Shown here: positions 28,101-36,491 of the stretch, piece after piece
Layout of the letters: each line of letters starts with the position of its first letter
How positions within the stretch are numbered: the stretch's first letter is position 1
Origin: Thermoleophilaceae bacterium
GTDB lineage: Bacteria > Actinomycetota > Thermoleophilia > Solirubrobacterales > Thermoleophilaceae
NCBI GenBank assembly: GCA_030447875.1
Contig: JAUJOA010000005.1
Span: 12,667-76,666, forward strand
Direction of reading: 5' to 3'
Length of the DNA stretch: 64,000 bases
Notes under the pieces: model-generated
Databases searched by the model: none
Told to the model about the DNA's origin: nothing
What the model saw: the letters and a program-made list of their open reading frames with translations, nothing else
Made by a program: the position numbers and the translations under genes

Positions 28101-28407
28101 TCGTGGTCGAGTGCGCGCCGGGGTCGATCGAGGGGTTCGACTCTCCGTCGGCGATCTGAGGGTCCGATGCGTACTGACCCGCCGACGCGCCGACGTGCCA
28201 GGTGGCGTCGACCGACGCCGCACCGGCGCGCACCTGGCCGGGAGCCGCCGAGGCCGCCCCGGGGGCGAGGAGCCCGACGACGCTCGTGAGCAGCGCGAGA
28301 ATCAGGCCGAGCCTGCATCCGCTACCCGTCGCCGTCGGTTCGGACCACCGGGCGCACGAGCCCGCGAGGGCAGCCGGCGTGCGGCAAGCCTGTCGGTCCG
28401 GTGTCAC
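25138..28407 (-). CDS. Very large secreted ceramidase-like protein
   Basis: A 1089-residue protein. GTG 28407 is preferred because GGAAGGGG lies upstream and the signal peptide (LGLILALLTSVVGLLAPGAASA) then falls at residues 35-60. The N-terminal third follows the same plan as the neighbouring ceramidase-like protein (AGAASVDATWHVGASAGQY, VTHDHSSPYYSS, NFSVHPEFLNG). A long middle region contains Cys-rich turns (CSCEQW, CERNRNGSWTCPNP). The C-terminal 250 residues hold a beta-sandwich-like segment and a Cys/Arg-rich basic tail. The His motif keeps the zinc-binding pattern. The substrate is unknown. Confidence 0.65.
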   Translation of the reverse strand: MTPDRQACRTPAALAGSCARWSEPTATGSGCRLGLILALLTSVVGLLAPGAASAAPGQVRAGAASVDATWHVGASAGQYASDPQIADGESNPSIDPGAHSTTKAGSYGIQSRLKLRALVVEGPDGTRTAIVKNDLYIPQDLLWRRTAQILEKGDSGITRETLTMAVTHDHSSPYYSSTSPGAWAFQDVFDVRFFNYYAKRMAKAVERAAHELVPVRVGASVSRFDKTARHSFNGAVADDGTPAGYPNSDVDPDLTVVRFDDISNPGRPKPLANLVNFSVHPEFLNGNNLISADYIGPLQRMVDRETKATTIWTTNSVGTSEPERSTYHPISERLEFTHREYAQAEYGARLMADSIVDTWRDVERGTPERAYRDRFVPYRTKFPVAMEDRFFPGPLSHPYPSAQNCRTESAFQGDPRIGTLPTCQGVNSGIGELYEEAGIEDAPEPPQTGVDPGISSDDLKQAGLPGIPDQYSPPSYTALEEDVSVHLQALRLGDILFTICSCEQWKDQARNIKSRTNFRQDDQYLGFDWSKRCERNRNGSWTCPNPLADRTRLDEPRKLPPISDRKFQRMRAQVRNDAAGWNEPDYLPFAESEPRDPDRIKGNYTHTELPRKRGYRLTVPIGQANDYNGYIATYREYQRGDHYRKALTGWGPHSSDYMATRLVQMGGQLKGGPAPPKEVFEDKAVADLAFNDARARALGNLGETSIKSFEAGLPDDGGPATGVKQPEDVRRFSAADFSWTGGSNFTDNPRARVERKVDRRWRAYADQSGELPTTLEFPQGEDTPSFLTGSFDYVWTSHFEAFTSNFDTGNRPRSTPTGRYRFVVDGQRREGGEPRPYHIVSEPFRVRRWDGITVPKIERKRSRLVRFDVGPSRIIEEPRVAEPTRRPPADRGTGDEDGGGATIRPSAQGGGDGEPSGVVKAFIGPIDYPDSYDSPTPFIDEERFVVRDRKAPNDASRFEWFCFACSFRPWADTSKVARAEAVVVRPSGKFARVRAQKRSRSSYVLPVTLGRGGAAVVPRQCIRDENGERNGRPSRVVTRGRVSARIKKRALALAERRSVCGSSARSGREPDRGKYPFTRRRGPNLFRPR

Positions 28408-28602
28408 ATCGCCCCTTCCGCGGTTGTCTCGCGCCGAGCCGCGGCGCCCCCCTCGAGACCGACATTGTGGCCCAATACGGTGGCGATGACCTCTGCGCGG
28501 GTCAGAAATCGCGGTCCCCTTTTGTGATCGACCACAAACTCCTACCGCGGAGCAAACTCCGAAACGCCGGCATCGCCGGTCGTGTTGAGACACTTAGCCA
28601 CC

Positions 28603-29748
28603 ATGTCCAAGTCAGCGAACCGAGCTGGGCAGTCGTTTCGCCGTCGTCGGCTCGCGGCGGGCGCGAGCGTGCTTGCGGTCCTCGCCGTGATCGCGGCTGC
28701 AAGCACGAGCGATGGCCGAGACTTCCGTGACAAGGTCGGCTCGGATCCCATGCGCCAAGGGTCGGGCGGCGCCGAGGACGCTGCGGCGGAGGCCCTGAGC
28801 TCCCGGGCGGCGGACGCGAGATCTTCCCCGACAATCGCGTGGTCGCCTTCTACGGCGCACCGCAGGACGACGCCTTGGGCGCCCTGGGGATCGGGACACC
28901 GGCCGACGCGGCGGGGAGGCTCGCCAAGCAGGCGCAGCCATACGAGCGCGGTGACCGGCCCGTGCTTCCGGCCTTCGAGCTGCTCGCGACGATCGCGGCG
29001 AGCAGCGGAGGATCGGATGGGCGCTACAATACCCGCCAGACGGGCGGGCGTGGTGCGGAAGTACCTCGAAGCGGCGCGGAAGGCCGACGCCCTCCTGATC
29101 CTCGACATCCAGCCCGGGCGCTCCAATTTCATGACGGAGATCAAGGCCTACGAGAAGTTCCTCCGCGAGCCGGACGTGAGCCTGGCGCTCGACCCGGAGT
29201 GGCATGTGGGTCCCGAAGAGATACCCGGCCAGACGATCGGCTCTGTCACCGCTCAGGAGGTGAACGAGGTGGCGGCGTATCTGTCCGACATCGTCCGGGA
29301 CGGCAACCTTCCGGAGAAGCTGCTGGTCGTGCACCAGTTCACGGAGGACATGATCGAGAACAGGGAGAAGCTGGAGGAGCATCCCGGCGTCGCCCTGACG
29401 CTCAACGTCGACGGGTTCGGCACGCAGGAGCAGAAGATCGCCAAGTACGACGGCTTCACGGGCGGCGACTCGTCGAAGCGGGCCGGCGCGGGCGAGACGG
29501 GCGATATTGGCGGGGCTCCGGGATCAAAGCTGACCACGCCGCCGGCGTCGAAGCGACCGCCCGGAGCGGTCGAGCCCGCTCCTGCCCCTGAGCCGCCGGC
29601 GTCCCCCCCCGCGGCGGAGGCCAAGCCCTCCCCCTCGGCACCACTCCCCCCCGGTTTCACGCTCTTCTCCGAGGAGGACACCGACCTGATGCGCCCGCGC
29701 GCCGTGCTCGGGCTTCGGCCCGAGCCCGAGCTCGTGGTGTACGAGTAG
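28603..29748 (+). pseudogene. Secreted hypothetical protein interrupted by two compensating frameshifts
   Basis: The gene begins with a signal peptide (MSKSANRAGQSFRRRR, then a hydrophobic core). It then leaves frame near 28800 and returns to the original frame near 29045. Between these points the protein-like sequence is in another frame (EIFPDNRVVAFYGAP, RPVLPAFELLATIAASS), and after 29045 it reads VVRKYLEAARKADALLILD, EIPGQTIGSVTAQEVN and LLVVHQFTEDMI. Stitched together this is a known actinobacterial family of roughly 380 residues without assigned function, with a Pro-rich C-terminal linker. The two indels cancel, so either the gene is decaying or the assembly has errors here. It is the only plus-strand gene in the 17.8-36 kb block. 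Confidence 0.6.
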
Positions 29749-29766
29749 CGCCGCCCGCCGGGCGCC

Positions 29767-31176
29767 TCAGGAGACCGGCGGCCGGCGATCCGCCCATGGC
29801 CGCTCCGCCTCGATCTGGGCGGCGAGCGAGATCAGGGTCGACTCGTCGTTCGGGCGACCCACCAGTTGCACCGCCAGCGGCAGGCCGGCGGCGGTGAAGG
29901 CGGCGGGGATGGACGCCGCGGGCTGTCCCGTCGCGTTCCAGGCGGCGGTGAAGGGGCCGCCGAAGCCGCTCGCCACGCCGGCGAGCGTGCGCAGCGCGCC
30001 GCGGCCCTCCCAACGACCGACCTCCACCGCGGGATCGGTGACGGTTGCCGTGAGCAGCACGTCGTTGTCGTCGAACAGAGCGTTCACGCGCGCTGCCTGC
30101 GCCGCCTCGACGCGGCGCACCCACCGGACCGCGGCTGGCGGTACAAGGCGGCCGAGGCGCGCGACATGGCGGGTCCGCAGCTCGAGCCGCTCGGGCCGTG
30201 CCATCCGCTCGGCGTCGTCGTGAGCTCCGCGCAGGTAGCGGCTGAACGCGCTGTTGCCGATGAATCCCCAGTCGGGATCGCGGTCACGCACGTCGTGGCC
30301 GAGTGACCGGAGAAGCTCCGCGGTCTCGTGAACCGCGCCTCGGGCCAGATCGCTCAGGCGCGCGGGCAACGGCGATCGGAGGGAGACGGCGACGCGCAGC
30401 TTGCCCGGCTGCGTTCGCGCCGCCTCGGCGTAGGGACGCGGCGGAGGTGGCGGGCGATCCGCATCACCCGATGCCGGACCGCTCACGGCGTCGAGGTAGA
30501 GCGCCGTGTCGGCCACGCCCCGGGTGAGCGTGCCCGAGACACTCAGCCCGTGCCAGTGCTCCGCTTCCGGCATCAGGGAAACCCGCCCACGCTGCGGCTT
30601 CAACCCGAAGAGACCGCATGCGGCGGCCGGTATGCGGATGGAGCCGGCGCCGTCCGAGGCAGAGGCGGCGCCGACCAGCCCCGCCGCCACCGCCGCCGCC
30701 GATCCGCCGCTCGAGCCGCCGGGGGTGCGCGCCGTGTCCCACGGGTTGCGGGTCACGCCCCAGGTCGCGGACTCGGTGAACGGCCACAGCGCAAGCTCCG
30801 GGAGGTGGGTCTTCCCGATCACCACCGCCCCCGCCGCGCGCAGCCGCTTGACGAGCTCCGCGTCCTCGTCCGCCGGAGGACCGTACGCGCCCGTTCCCAG
30901 CGTGGTTAGCTCCCCCGCCACGTCCACGCCGTCCTTGATTGCCACCGGGACGCCGAGGAGCGCGCGCTCATCCCCGGCCGCGCGGCGACCGTCGGCCTCG
31001 TCCGCGTCGGCGAGCGCCCGCTCGCCGAGCACCACGCGGAAGGCGTTCAGCGTGGGGTCGAGCCACTCGACCCGGCCGAGGTAGAGCTCGACGAGCTCGC
31101 GCGAGGAAACCTCTCCGACGCGCACGAGCTCCGCCTGCCGGGCGATGCCGGCGAAGGCGAGCTCGGCGCCGTTCAT
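29767..31176 (-). CDS. Amidase (amidase signature family)
   Basis: A 469-residue amidase-signature hydrolase. The Ser-cisSer-Lys triad is present: Lys in VPVAIKDGVDVAG, cis-Ser in PGGSSGGSAAAVAAG, and the nucleophile Ser in the SDGAGSIRIPAAACGLFG block. No signal peptide is visible, so it is probably cytoplasmic, hydrolysing an amide of unknown identity. GatB or GatC genes are absent nearby, which argues against GatA. Its start overlaps the end of the upstream glycosidase gene by four bases, so it belongs to the same minus-strand operon. Confidence 0.88.
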   Translation of the reverse strand: MNGAELAFAGIARQAELVRVGEVSSRELVELYLGRVEWLDPTLNAFRVVLGERALADADEADGRRAAGDERALLGVPVAIKDGVDVAGELTTLGTGAYGPPADEDAELVKRLRAAGAVVIGKTHLPELALWPFTESATWGVTRNPWDTARTPGGSSGGSAAAVAAGLVGAASASDGAGSIRIPAAACGLFGLKPQRGRVSLMPEAEHWHGLSVSGTLTRGVADTALYLDAVSGPASGDADRPPPPPRPYAEAARTQPGKLRVAVSLRSPLPARLSDLARGAVHETAELLRSLGHDVRDRDPDWGFIGNSAFSRYLRGAHDDAERMARPERLELRTRHVARLGRLVPPAAVRWVRRVEAAQAARVNALFDDNDVLLTATVTDPAVEVGRWEGRGALRTLAGVASGFGGPFTAAWNATGQPAASIPAAFTAAGLPLAVQLVGRPNDESTLISLAAQIEAERPWADRRPPVS

Positions 31177-32351
31177 CGACGCCGGAACCGGTGCGGCTCT
31201 CCGTCCAGTCCGCGCTCCCCGATCGAGAGCTGGTCGATCAGGCGGCGGTACTCGCCGAACGCCGCCTTCTTCGCGTAGTCGTCCTCCAGAAGACCGTAGT
31301 GCTGCTGGAAGTTCGGCGATGACGTATCCGCGTCGCGCATGTTGAACCAGCGGTAGTCCGACACGTTGTACGTGCCGCGGAAGTCGTGGAAGGTCGTGAC
31401 CATTTGGCGCAGCATGGCCTTCTGCTGCTCCTCGGAGCGCCCGGGACCGGTCGGGAAGCCGTTCTCCTGCACGTGAATCGGCACGGAGTGCGGCACGTTC
31501 GCGATCTCGGAGAGGCAGCGGAAGGTGCTGAGTGCGTTGACGAGGGCGTCCCTCGCGTCGCCGGTGGCCCCCGGAGGCGGGACGGCGGGCGGGAAGAAGG
31601 TGCCCGGGTACGCGTCGAGGCCGATCCAGTCGAGCGCGCGAACGAAGCGCCGTCCGCCGCGCTCGCGGAGATGGTCCCAGAAGGTCTGCTCGCTCGAGGG
31701 GTCCGTGCGGTAGAGCCAGTTGAAGCCGACCTCGAGCTGGTCGTAGCCGCGCCGGCGGGCCGCCGCATCTCCAGCGATGATGCCGCGCACGAGCGCGTCG
31801 CGCGCTCGATCGAACGCGCCGTCGGACGAGTCGGGCGAGAAGGTCACGTTGACCTCGTTGGTCACCTGGAAGGCCACGACTCGCGGGTTGCGTCCGAAGC
31901 GGCGCACCATCCGTCGTACGTACCTCGCGTAGCCGCGAACGTCCCCCTCCTGCTCGGCGGACGGCTTGTAGCGCAGCACGAGCTCAACGAGGTAGCCGCT
32001 CCGCGAGTAGCGGTCGATGATCTCCGCGAGGCGCCTGGTCTCCTTCCTTCCGGCGTCCGACCAGCTCGTGTACACGTGCGTGACGAATGGGCCGCGTCGC
32101 GGTCGCAACCGGTCGAGCGCGGCGAGGATCCGACGGGGACGGTCGCGCGCGAACTCCGACGGCGCCGGGCCGATCTGACCGGCGGCCCCTGACGGCGTGA
32201 CTCCGAACCTGAGCCGCGGTCCGTCGCGCATCTCGACGCCTTCGGAGGGGAACTCCCCGTTGCACTCGTAGGCGCTGTCGGCCGAAGCCGCGGTCGGGAG
32301 GATCGCCAGCGCTACGGAAGCCACCGCGACGGCGAGCACGATACGCCGCAT
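31173..32351 (-). CDS. Secreted glycoside hydrolase (TIM-barrel), copy 2
   Basis: A 392-residue protein with a clear signal peptide (LAVAVASVALAILPTAASA). A TIM-barrel glycosidase-like domain follows, with a likely acid/base Glu in FQVTNEVNVTFSP and a likely nucleophile Glu in HVQENGFPTGPG, followed by YRWFNMRDADTSS. The pattern is that of clan GH-A (GH5/GH39-like) enzymes; the sugar substrate is unknown. It is a tandem duplicate of the next upstream gene: the same motifs occur in the same order, and the two genes overlap by one base. Confidence 0.7.
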   Translation of the reverse strand: MRRIVLAVAVASVALAILPTAASADSAYECNGEFPSEGVEMRDGPRLRFGVTPSGAAGQIGPAPSEFARDRPRRILAALDRLRPRRGPFVTHVYTSWSDAGRKETRRLAEIIDRYSRSGYLVELVLRYKPSAEQEGDVRGYARYVRRMVRRFGRNPRVVAFQVTNEVNVTFSPDSSDGAFDRARDALVRGIIAGDAAARRRGYDQLEVGFNWLYRTDPSSEQTFWDHLRERGGRRFVRALDWIGLDAYPGTFFPPAVPPPGATGDARDALVNALSTFRCLSEIANVPHSVPIHVQENGFPTGPGRSEEQQKAMLRQMVTTFHDFRGTYNVSDYRWFNMRDADTSSPNFQQHYGLLEDDYAKKAAFGEYRRLIDQLSIGERGLDGEPHRFRRR

Positions 32352-33574
32352 CAGCGCGTGCGGCGGCTGAAGCCGGCGCCGTGTCGCTTCGCCGTCGCCT
32401 TGCGGTCAGCGCTCCCGATGGAACGCTTCTGTATCAGGCGTCGGTACACGTCAAACGCCGGCTTCTCGTCGTAATCGCTCTCGAGCAGGCCGTAGCGCTG
32501 CGCTAGCATCGGGGAGCTGGTGTCGGCGTCGCGAAGGTTGAACCACCGGTAGTCGGTCACGTTGTAGGTCCCGCGGAAGTCGTCCACCGCGCCGGCCGCG
32601 TTCGCCAGGAAGTCGGCCTGACGCTGATAGCTGCGACCGGGCGGGGTCGGCCAGCCGTTCTCCTCGACGTGGATCGGGACCTTCATCGGAATGCCCGGGA
32701 TCGCTGCGAAGCAGCGGAGCGAGCTCATCGCGTTCACCATGCCGTCGCGTTCCTCGCCGGGCGCCTCGACAGGGGGGAAGAACGTGTCGGGATACGCGTC
32801 GAGGCCGATCCAGTCGACCGCCCTGACGAAGGGGCGCCCGCCCTCGTCGCGTAGGTGCTCCCAGAACCCCTGCTCGTTGCGAGGATCCGTCCGGTAGAAC
32901 CAGTTGAAGCCCACCTCGAGCTGGTCATAGCCACGCCGCTCCGCCCGCCGCTTCGCCGCGATGACCCCGCGGACCAGCGCGTCGCGGCCACGCTCATAGG
33001 CGCCGTCCGAGGAGTCGGCGGAGAAGGCTAAGTTCACCTCGTTCGTAACCTGAATCGCCACGACGCGCGGATTGCGCCCGAAGCGCGTGACGACTCGGCG
33101 CACGTAGTCGGTCCAGCGCCCGATCTTGCCCTCCTGGCGTTCGTCGGGGTGGTACCGGAGCTGGAGCTCGACCAGATAGCCGCGGCGCGTATAGCGCTTG
33201 GCCAGCTTCAGGAAGCGCTCTATGCCCTCGCCCCTGTCGGACCAGAAGAACCGGTTCAGCCGCACGACGAAGGGACCTCCGCTCGGCCGGAGCCGTGAGA
33301 GCGCGTTCAGCGTCTTCGTCCTCTGCTCCGGGACCGCCTCGGCCGGCGCCGGCCCGACCTGACCGGCCTGCACTCGAGGCGTGATGCCGTACCGCAGGCG
33401 CGGGCCGGGCAGCTGCCGCACTCCCTCCGCCTCGATCTCGCCGAAGCACGGGCCCGTGCCACGCGACTGGGCGGATGCCCACGGAGACCCGAGCGTCACG
33501 AGCGCCCACATGATCACCGCAGCCAGCGCGCACCCCAGCACGGCGCTCAGCCGCTTGGCGTGCGCTCCCCTCAC
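32351..33574 (-). CDS. Secreted glycoside hydrolase (TIM-barrel), copy 1
   Basis: A roughly 407-residue protein with a signal peptide (LSAVLGCALAAVIMWALVTL). Its catalytic domain parallels the downstream gene: IQVTNEVNLAFSADSSDGAY, DWIGLDAYPDTFFPP, HVEENGWPTPPG and YRWFNLRDADTSSP. The two Glu residues in TNEVN and EENGWP are the candidate catalytic pair. GTG 33574 places the signal peptide at the N terminus; an in-frame ATG at 33616 adds 14 residues. Duplication followed by divergence is the likely origin of the pair. Confidence 0.7.
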   Translation of the reverse strand: MRGAHAKRLSAVLGCALAAVIMWALVTLGSPWASAQSRGTGPCFGEIEAEGVRQLPGPRLRYGITPRVQAGQVGPAPAEAVPEQRTKTLNALSRLRPSGGPFVVRLNRFFWSDRGEGIERFLKLAKRYTRRGYLVELQLRYHPDERQEGKIGRWTDYVRRVVTRFGRNPRVVAIQVTNEVNLAFSADSSDGAYERGRDALVRGVIAAKRRAERRGYDQLEVGFNWFYRTDPRNEQGFWEHLRDEGGRPFVRAVDWIGLDAYPDTFFPPVEAPGEERDGMVNAMSSLRCFAAIPGIPMKVPIHVEENGWPTPPGRSYQRQADFLANAAGAVDDFRGTYNVTDYRWFNLRDADTSSPMLAQRYGLLESDYDEKPAFDVYRRLIQKRSIGSADRKATAKRHGAGFSRRTR

Positions 33575-33651
33575 ACCGGGCGAGTCTACCCAAGGCCCGG
33601 CCGAGCGCCCATGCATCTGCGGCGCGCGGAGCGCACTCGGTCGAGCGGGTG

Positions 33652-36051
33652 TCAGCCGCGGCGGCGAGGGAAGCGGCGCGGGCGCGAGTCGTCGCGTTCG
33701 CCGGACCGCGACATGCCGGCGCAGGCCGATCGGTCCGCATCCACCGGGAAGGGGAGGTCAGCGGCAACCGCCGTCTCCAGGTAGTCGTTCTCGATCGGCG
33801 CGCCGGAACCGGGCGCAAGGTCGCGAGCGACGTCGCGGAGCTCAGGCCGCGGGCGGTCGGAGACGACCCACGGCACGAGCGCCAGGAACTCGCGCTTGCG
33901 ACCCGCGTACGGACGCACCCGCTGGCGCTCGCCCCCGATCGTGAAGTGCTTCGGGTCCTCGGGGAGGAACTCGCGGTTACCGACGTAGGTGCAGCGCTCA
34001 CCGCCGTCGAGGCCGCGCTGGGTGATCGCCGTCTGGCCGTCGAACGGCAGGTCGGCGAGGTTGCCGACCAGGTGCGGCGTGACGTTGTAGTCGAAGTCCA
34101 CCTCGGGATCGGCGGCGGCTCTCCAAGTCGAGGTCATCCACTCGAGCGGCTGCCACGCCTGGGCGGCATCCGCAGCCCAGCGACCGGGGTTCGCCTCGTC
34201 CTGCATCACCAAGTTCGTGCCGAGCTTGTCGAGGCAGCGCATGTAGTACTTGCTCGTGTCGGAGCAGGGGTTCGTGCCCGGCGGTGGATCGCCGTAGACG
34301 AAGGCCGGCAGGCTCGTGGCGAAGCTGATTCGCGCGCGGGTGCCGGGAAGCCGATACGGGTCGACGTTCTCGATGGCGTCCGGGCCCTTGCTCGGCCCGT
34401 TCTTCAACTGAAGCTGCTCCTCGATCTCGGTCAACGGCACCTTCTTGTTGCGCGCTACGACGTTCTTCAGCGGTCGCGGCCCGTCCGGGCGGACGAACTT
34501 CGGTCCCCACATGAACACCTCGTTGAAGACGTCGTCGTCCGTCGCGACGTAGACGGAGTCGGGCCGCGGGAGGTCCGGGTCACGGAACGTCCGGATCTCC
34601 GCGGGGTCCCGGGACTCGCGGAACAGCGGCTGGTTGTTCGAGCCCAGGATGTAGAGGTCGTAGCGGCGCGCCATGTCGGAGAACGTCTGCATCCAGCCGC
34701 GCGCGAACGTGTCCGTGGCTGCCACGAATCCCTGGCTCACGGGGCTCATGCCCGGAAAGCGCGAGCGATAGGCCGCCACCTGCGGCGAGTACCCGGCCGT
34801 CGCGGTGACGAGCGCCCCGAGGGCGCCGCACGGGGCGGGCTGGCCCTCGCAGCCCGGTGAGCCCTCACCGCCGAAGGTCTCGCGGGCGGCGCGGCCGCGC
34901 GAGCCCGTGGCGATCGTCAACAGGCCGATGTCCTCGTTGAACGCCACCACGTTCGGCCGGTCCCGCGCGAGCCGTGGCTTCACGTAGTCGAGGATCATGC
35001 ACTCGATCTTCGTGCGGAAGCTGGCGTAGCTTTCCACGTGGCGCACGTCCTGCTTGAACTGCATCGCGAAGACGCGCGGTGCGTCGGGCTCGCGATCGAG
35101 CGCCTTGACGAGTGGCATGGTGCGGCTCGCGCGCGCGCGGCGGCAGGCGGCGTCCCCGGGCGGCGGCGGCATCTTAGGCGCGGCCGGCTCGACGCTCCTC
35201 AGTGCGCGACGCGCCATCGCCGGATCGTCCGTGATGATCTCGTCGGCGCCGAGCCGGGCGGCCTTCTTCACGTCGCGCGGGGTGTCGAGCGTGTACGGCA
35301 CGATGCGTCGCCCGCGATCGTGGGCCTGGGAGACGTAGGTCTGGTCCACCGGGAAGCCCGGTGACACGTACTCGTAGCCGCGCGCCTGGGCCGTGGCAGG
35401 GCCACCGGAGTTGAAGGCGCGCAGCGTGAGCAGAGAGGTCTCGACGCCGGGGAGCCGGTCCTTCGCGACGTCTAGGTTCTGCGGGAGGAAGCTCTGGACG
35501 AGCAGCTGTGACTTCGGGAGGCGAGCGGCTATCACGGTGTCCATCACCCGGTTCGCGTAGCCCGAGGTGACGTCGAAGTCGTTATCGGTCGGCAGGTTCT
35601 TGATCTCGACGTTTACGCGCGCGCCCGTGCGCTTCGCGAACCGGAGGACGGTTGATAGCCGTGGGACGCGAACGTCCGGATCCCTGACCCTCTTCGTCGG
35701 CAGCCCGCTGTCGGGACTGCCGAGCACGTCCGCCCTGCACCCGCGGAGCTGATCGAGCGTCCGCTTCTTGACGGGCCCCGAGCAGTCGGTCGTGCGGTCG
35801 AACGTGTCGTCGTGGATCACCACCGGCACGCGGTCCTTGGTCAGCTTGACGTCCAGCTCGAGCACCGCCTGCTCCCGCTTGGCGGCATTCCGAAAGGCCG
35901 GCATCGTGTTCTCGGGGAAGCGCGGCACGCCGTCGAGCACCGAGCCGCCTCGATGGGCATGCACGACTGGGGTGGCGAGCGCGGGAGCAGCCGCGACAAA
36001 TAAGACGGCGGCGGCCACCGCGGCCGCCAGTGCGCTCCTCCCAAACGACAT
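33652..36051 (-). CDS. Secreted GDPD phosphodiesterase with C-terminal nitrilase-like domain
   Basis: A 799-residue secreted protein with a signal peptide (residues 5-27). Residues 28-290 form a glycerophosphodiester phosphodiesterase domain: VVHAHRGG, PENTMPAF, ELDVKLTKDRVPVVIHDDTFDRTT, NVEIKNLP and ADEIITDDP. The catalytic His pair and metal-binding Glu/Asp are intact. Residues 320-780 resemble a carbon-nitrogen hydrolase (nitrilase) fold (NVVAFNEDIGLL, ARNKKVPLTEIEEQL), but where a nitrilase would have its cysteine the sequence reads MQDEANPGRW with no Cys. The second domain may therefore be inactive or bind a ligand only. The assignment of that half is tentative. Confidence 0.65.
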   Translation of the reverse strand: MSFGRSALAAAVAAAVLFVAAAPALATPVVHAHRGGSVLDGVPRFPENTMPAFRNAAKREQAVLELDVKLTKDRVPVVIHDDTFDRTTDCSGPVKKRTLDQLRGCRADVLGSPDSGLPTKRVRDPDVRVPRLSTVLRFAKRTGARVNVEIKNLPTDNDFDVTSGYANRVMDTVIAARLPKSQLLVQSFLPQNLDVAKDRLPGVETSLLTLRAFNSGGPATAQARGYEYVSPGFPVDQTYVSQAHDRGRRIVPYTLDTPRDVKKAARLGADEIITDDPAMARRALRSVEPAAPKMPPPPGDAACRRARASRTMPLVKALDREPDAPRVFAMQFKQDVRHVESYASFRTKIECMILDYVKPRLARDRPNVVAFNEDIGLLTIATGSRGRAARETFGGEGSPGCEGQPAPCGALGALVTATAGYSPQVAAYRSRFPGMSPVSQGFVAATDTFARGWMQTFSDMARRYDLYILGSNNQPLFRESRDPAEIRTFRDPDLPRPDSVYVATDDDVFNEVFMWGPKFVRPDGPRPLKNVVARNKKVPLTEIEEQLQLKNGPSKGPDAIENVDPYRLPGTRARISFATSLPAFVYGDPPPGTNPCSDTSKYYMRCLDKLGTNLVMQDEANPGRWAADAAQAWQPLEWMTSTWRAAADPEVDFDYNVTPHLVGNLADLPFDGQTAITQRGLDGGERCTYVGNREFLPEDPKHFTIGGERQRVRPYAGRKREFLALVPWVVSDRPRPELRDVARDLAPGSGAPIENDYLETAVAADLPFPVDADRSACAGMSRSGERDDSRPRRFPRRRG

Positions 36052-36127
36052 GGCCAGCGCATCTTAGGCGCTCACAGCGCTTTCGGAGCAGCTCCTTCGG
36101 GCGCCTCGCCGGCGCTACCCTCGCGTC

Positions 36128-36478
36128 GTGGGCGCCTTCTCCGATCCGCCGAGCGACCTGGAGCCCGACCGGGTCGCGGAGCTCCTGCACCAGGGGGAGG
36201 TCGAGCTGATCGACGTGCGCGAACCGTACGAGCACGAGGCGGGACACATCCGCGGTGCGCGGCACATCCCGCTCGAGCGGCTCGCCTCGGAGGCCGACAC
36301 CCTCCCGCGCGACCGGCCGCTCGTCTTCCAGTGCCGCCTCGGCGCGCGCTCGGCGATGGCCACGCGGGCCTTCCGCTCCGCGGGCTATGACGCCTACAAC
36401 CTGGACGGCGGCCTGGCGGCGTGGGACGAAGCCGGGCTGCCCCTCGAGCCTGCCGACGGCTACGTGGCCGACCACTAG
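36128..36478 (+). CDS. Rhodanese-like domain protein
   Basis: A 116-residue single rhodanese domain, starting at GTG. The key strands are VELIDVREPYEHEAGHIRGA and HIPLERL. The active-site loop is FQCRLGARS with the catalytic Cys, followed by YNLDGGLAAWDEAGLPL. It should carry sulfane sulfur as a cysteine persulfide. It is convergent with the kinase gene and divergent from the GDPD gene. The partner is unknown. Confidence 0.88.
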   Translation: MGAFSDPPSDLEPDRVAELLHQGEVELIDVREPYEHEAGHIRGARHIPLERLASEADTLPRDRPLVFQCRLGARSAMATRAFRSAGYDAYNLDGGLAAWDEAGLPLEPADGYVADH

Positions 36479-36491
36479 TAGGGCTCGAGCG

